DNA from: an uncultured Bacteroidales bacterium
GTDB taxonomy: Bacteria > Bacteroidota > Bacteroidia > Bacteroidales > Bacteroidaceae
NCBI GenBank assembly: GCA_947303715.1
Contig: CAMYYY010000004.1
Coordinates: 42,043 to 106,042, forward strand
Reading direction: 5' to 3'
Length of the DNA: 64,000 nt
A program made the translations under genes and the position numbers. A model generated the notes under the pieces. That model was not told where the DNA came from. It worked only from the letters and a program-made list of their open reading frames with translations, and ran no database searches. Position 1 is the stretch's first letter. The number at the start of each line of letters is the position of its first letter. Positions 61,314 through 64,000 of this stretch are shown piece after piece.

Positions 61314-62633
61314 ATGAAAAAAAACTCTATCTTTGCAGCAACAATGCTGATTCTATTGGCAATGGTATCATGTAGTAGAACGGAAATGGAAACGTTCGCG
61401 TTACAAGGCGACGATGCGGCAATGAAACCTCAAGCGAGTGCCCGTTTCATCAAAGCCATGCAGACAGCACGAGATGCTGCCGGCCTGTTGGATTCCGAGC
61501 CTGCTACGCGTTCGGAACAGGGGAGGCAGATTGACGAGAGCGAAGTGAAATATATCGTTGCGGACAACGCCACGCGGTCAGAGAGTGAACCCGATACGCT
61601 GATGTACGTGTTCAACTACATGGATAATGCCGGTTTTGCCGTAGTCTCAGCTGTTGGGGAGTCGGGCGAGATGCTGGCCGTCACTGAGCAGGGACATTTC
61701 AACTCAATGGAGGAAATAGAGAACGAAGGCTTCCGCATTTTCATGGAGGCGGCAACCATTTATACAGACAGCTTGCGATGGGCAGAAAAGGATGCTACAA
61801 GAGGAGGCGGACAGACAGGTCCGGAGATTATCATTTTAGATTCGGTTGTCATTGATACCACAATTATTACCTATCCACCGCGAATCACTGTTCGATGGGA
61901 GCAGCTAGGCCCGTATAATGCTTTTTGTCCATACGATAACGCGACGCAATGTCCTGCAGGTTGTATGGCCATTGCCGTTGGTCAAATACTCAGCGTTTAT
62001 GAATATCCTACTAGTTGGACGCTGACTTATGCAAGCGGAAATCCTACGATTAATGTTAACTGGAGTGTTTTGAAAAATCAGGCATCGTGTACATCATGTA
62101 CAAATACATCTTTTTGTTCATTGCATACGCCCATTGCACAGATTATCAGACAGACAGGAAAGAAAATGTCCATGATATATCATGCAGATGGTTCCGTGAC
62201 AACACCACAAAAAGTAAGAACCGCTCTGAGCAACATGGGATATAGTACGGATAATGTACAGTCGTATTCATCTTCTGGTGCATTGGCAAGCATCCATAAC
62301 GGACGAATGGTTCTCGTCACGGGAAAACGAGTAATAGATGACGAAGGCAATACTGTAGGACATAGTTGGGTGATAGATGGATACCGGAAATTTATATATA
62401 CATTTTATGAATACATTAAGCCTCAAAATATGCTTTCCTGGCAATATGTAGGTAGCTTTACCAGCACATCCGAATTTATTCATGTCAATTGGGGGTGGGC
62501 GGGAGATTGCAATGGCTATTTTGTTAATGGTGTTTTTGCAACTTACAATGGTTCGTATGACGCCGGATGCAGCCATTATACCCACAGATATTATAATCTG
62601 GATCTCAAGATGATTTCCAATATTTATAAATAG
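61314..62633 (+). CDS. C10 family (streptopain-like) cysteine protease, lipoprotein
   Basis: 439 residues. Lipobox signal ending MVSC (Cys20), a propeptide of about 160 residues including YVFNYMDNAGFAVVSAVGES (Spi-like inhibitory prodomain), then the mature protease. Catalytic Cys217 lies in CPAGCMAIAVGQILSVYEYP, His350 in GHSWVIDGY, and the oxyanion/Asn segment is HVNWGWAGDCNGYF. All C10 residues are in place, so it should be active after propeptide removal. Relatives in Bacteroides and Streptococcus are secreted or surface proteases. It is 68 bases after the previous gene and follows the catalytically dead relative. Confidence 0.9.
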   Translation: MKKNSIFAATMLILLAMVSCSRTEMETFALQGDDAAMKPQASARFIKAMQTARDAAGLLDSEPATRSEQGRQIDESEVKYIVADNATRSESEPDTLMYVFNYMDNAGFAVVSAVGESGEMLAVTEQGHFNSMEEIENEGFRIFMEAATIYTDSLRWAEKDATRGGGQTGPEIIILDSVVIDTTIITYPPRITVRWEQLGPYNAFCPYDNATQCPAGCMAIAVGQILSVYEYPTSWTLTYASGNPTINVNWSVLKNQASCTSCTNTSFCSLHTPIAQIIRQTGKKMSMIYHADGSVTTPQKVRTALSNMGYSTDNVQSYSSSGALASIHNGRMVLVTGKRVIDDEGNTVGHSWVIDGYRKFIYTFYEYIKPQNMLSWQYVGSFTSTSEFIHVNWGWAGDCNGYFVNGVFATYNGSYDAGCSHYTHRYYNLDLKMISNIYK

Positions 62634-62658
62634 ATGTTATTTTACTTTAGTCAGCAAT

Positions 62659-63291
62659 ATGAAAAATCAAGCAGAAACCATCAAAAGCCTGCTGTTTGTC
62701 GCAGCTTTGCTTTTTCTCTCCTGCGTCACAGGCGAGGACTTTGAAACCGTACGAGGGACTGATATTCCTGTTTCGGAGTTAAGGAGAAATACGACCATTT
62801 CGGCAGAGACGTTTCTGAAGATAACAAATGGGAAATACTATAGGGCTTCGGAATCCTATTGCCAATGGAAAGGCGGAACGCTTGTATATCTTCAAACCGG
62901 AAAAGACTACTATGGCCTTGAAGGGCAGAACGATATGTATGGCACCGATTTGGGAGACATATATATCCAGTTTGAGGAATCCGTACTACATTTCTATAAT
63001 GACCAATACTTTTTTGATGACAGGTATAGTTTTTCTTATCATGAGGAGGACAAGTCAATGATGCTCCCGATAACGAACACAGATGGACGGCATCTTTGCA
63101 AGATACTTTACATAGACGAGAATTGTATAATAGCAGAAACAAAGGTATTCAAACCAAAGATTTCCACGCCAGAGTCCCGCCGGGCTGCTTCGCGCGCAGA
63201 GTTTGTACTAGTCCGATTGGTGGCGGTAAACCCGCCCCAGCTTTTTATAGGATACATGGACTGGAAAGTCCGCTATCCGGAAGGTAATTAG
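62659..63291 (+). CDS. lipoprotein of unknown function
   Basis: 210 residues with a lipobox signal (ALLFLSC). The mature protein has TFLKITNGKYYRASESYCQW and a beta-rich core (YIQFEESVLHFYNDQYFFDD). A short Arg/Ala-rich stretch, PESRRAASRAEF, near residue 175 may be a repeat-derived insertion. Family not recognised. Last gene of the C10 operon. Confidence 0.68.
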   Translation: MKNQAETIKSLLFVAALLFLSCVTGEDFETVRGTDIPVSELRRNTTISAETFLKITNGKYYRASESYCQWKGGTLVYLQTGKDYYGLEGQNDMYGTDLGDIYIQFEESVLHFYNDQYFFDDRYSFSYHEEDKSMMLPITNTDGRHLCKILYIDENCIIAETKVFKPKISTPESRRAASRAEFVLVRLVAVNPPQLFIGYMDWKVRYPEGN

Positions 63292-63349
63292 TGTGGTGAC
63301 GTTACACACGATAAAGAAGAAAGCCGCTAAGCGGAATAATAAGATTACT

Positions 63350-63488
63350 ATTTTTCTTTGAGACGCGGCAAATGCCGCGCCTCTGCTTCTTGGGGCAATA
63401 GGTCATGAGGGCTTTTGATTTGTAAGTGCAAAGATGGTCTTTTTAGCAAAAAGTGTTTCTTCTTGTTATACCACAGCCTTGTTTTAGA
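63350..63488 (+). repeat. shared 3' segment of the DUF3244 loci, copy 2
   Basis: Aligns with 45371-45506. It contains GCGGCA-AA-TGCCGC and ends in TTGTTATACCACAGCCTTGT then TTTAGA. An extra hairpin, CCGCTAAGCGG, lies just upstream in the gene-free stretch 63292-63349. Confidence 0.8.
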
Positions 63489-63609
63489 CAAAATTTGCTC
63501 AAATTCCTCGCGAAACGATGTTATTTGCATCAAATATCATTATGAAAGTGAAAAAACACCTTCCTTTTTTGTATTTTTAAGAAGATTATTTCCTATCTTT
63601 GCAAGCGTA

Positions 63610-63889
63610 ATGGCGCAATTGGATTATATGGAGAAGCGAGGCTGTGGTCTTTCTCGCATCTGCAATGAGATCAAAGCTTTGGAAGGATATAAGGAAGAAG
63701 TGAAACCTGTGTTCAAGTCTTCCCCGCCCCAATTTCATGCCAGCATATATGCCATTGTCGACACACAGAATGTCGGAGACTTTGTCGGTGAGCCTACGCA
63801 CCATCGAACGCGACCTCTCTATTTTGAAGAAAATGGGTCTTTTGAAACGTGATGGAAAAGATAATGATGGAGTGTGGATTGTATTATAA
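63610..63889 (+). pseudogene. decayed AlbA_2/HATPase_c_4-type ATP-binding transcriptional regulator (C-terminal remnant)
   Basis: The first part (MAQLDYMEKRGCGLSRICNE) matches the end of the HATPase_c_4 region of Schlafen-AlbA_2-type regulators. The frame then shifts near 63780-63790, and a winged-helix end, SLRTIERDLSILKKMGLLKR, continues in another frame to a TAA at 63887-63889, spelling DGKDNDGVWIVL. The N-terminal AlbA domain is missing. A TATCTTTG box (63594-63601) lies just before the fragment. Deletion plus frameshift make a functional product unlikely. Confidence 0.75.
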
Positions 63890-64000
63890 ACGGAAATGAC
63901 ATAATGGTGCACATTTCTGTATCTCACGATAAACTGTAAATTCAAATCATTGCTGTCCACTAAAAATCGCTAAGTGTTCTTTGAAATGACTGAAATATAG
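63890..64000. other. right-edge sequence without a visible gene
   Basis: About 110 bases after the pseudogene with no supported feature. Confidence 0.4.

Noticed and set aside
61328..61335. TATCTTTG promoter box inside the C10 protease gene
   Set aside because: It lies in the signal-peptide codons with no start codon suitably placed downstream; probably chance.
63840..63848. TTTGAAACG operator half-site
   Set aside because: A single copy inside pseudogene codons, without the second repeat or the -7 box at the fixed distance.

Overview
The window is a Bacteroidales chromosome segment, most like a Prevotellaceae genome. The evidence is a set of Bacteroidetes-type promoters (TAnnTTTG, often with TTG/TTTG 19-20 bases upstream), a Bacteroidetes core-gene order (pdxJ followed by an ExbB/TolQ gene, with nadK divergent), and Bacteroidetes-restricted families (DUF4249 with a TonB receptor, DUF3244, DUF3987/DUF6371/DUF4248, HU-related protein, smalltalk protein). 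No species can be named from the sequence alone.

Layout. 1-6.5 kb is housekeeping: ExbB/TolQ-type channel (partial), pdxJ, nadK, an acyl-CoA-synthetase-like AMP-binding enzyme, asnA-ung (overlapping) and pyrH. 6.5-14.4 kb holds a GH127 glycosidase, tRNA-Arg(CCG), an AAA/DUF4143 ATPase behind tandem promoter repeats, a Sel1-repeat protein flanked by TACAT-rich repeats, and a nucleoside-hydrolase lipoprotein. 14.4-24.4 kb is a probable five-gene minus-strand operon: TonB-dependent receptor, DUF4249 lipoprotein, DPP-IV-type peptidase, GH29 fucosidase, transglutaminase-like lipoprotein. 24.8-26.5 kb is an AbiE-type toxin-antitoxin pair with a palindromic operator.

26.7-63.5 kb is accessory DNA built around a duplicated unit. 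Each copy starts with a membrane-spanning TPR regulator with a C-terminal helix-turn-helix. Next comes a promoter with a TTTGAAACG direct repeat driving an intracellular gene (a PIN-like membrane protein in copy 1, a Clp/SDH-type serine proteinase in copy 2). A second identical promoter then drives a small secreted DUF3244 protein followed by exported cargo. Copy 1 cargo is an O-antigen-ligase-like enzyme, lipoproteins, two MG2-domain giants and a transglutaminase-like lipoprotein. Copy 2 cargo is a streptopain (C10) relative lacking its catalytic residues, an intact C10 protease and lipoproteins. Both copies end in the same roughly 140-base hairpin-containing segment. All four operator-promoters have the same geometry, and the two regulators are almost identical only in their DNA-binding half. 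This looks like one regulatory circuit serving two secreted-protein loci, and it is the best candidate here for an undescribed system.

Between the two copies lie hipBA, a DUF3987-DUF6371-DUF4248-HU-smalltalk module with tandem repeats, and a second DUF4143 ATPase. A Doc toxin pair and an IS1595 remnant sit inside copy 1. The sequence ends with a decayed AlbA/HATPase_c_4-type gene. A further theme is at least three families of short repeats inserted in frame inside protein-coding genes.
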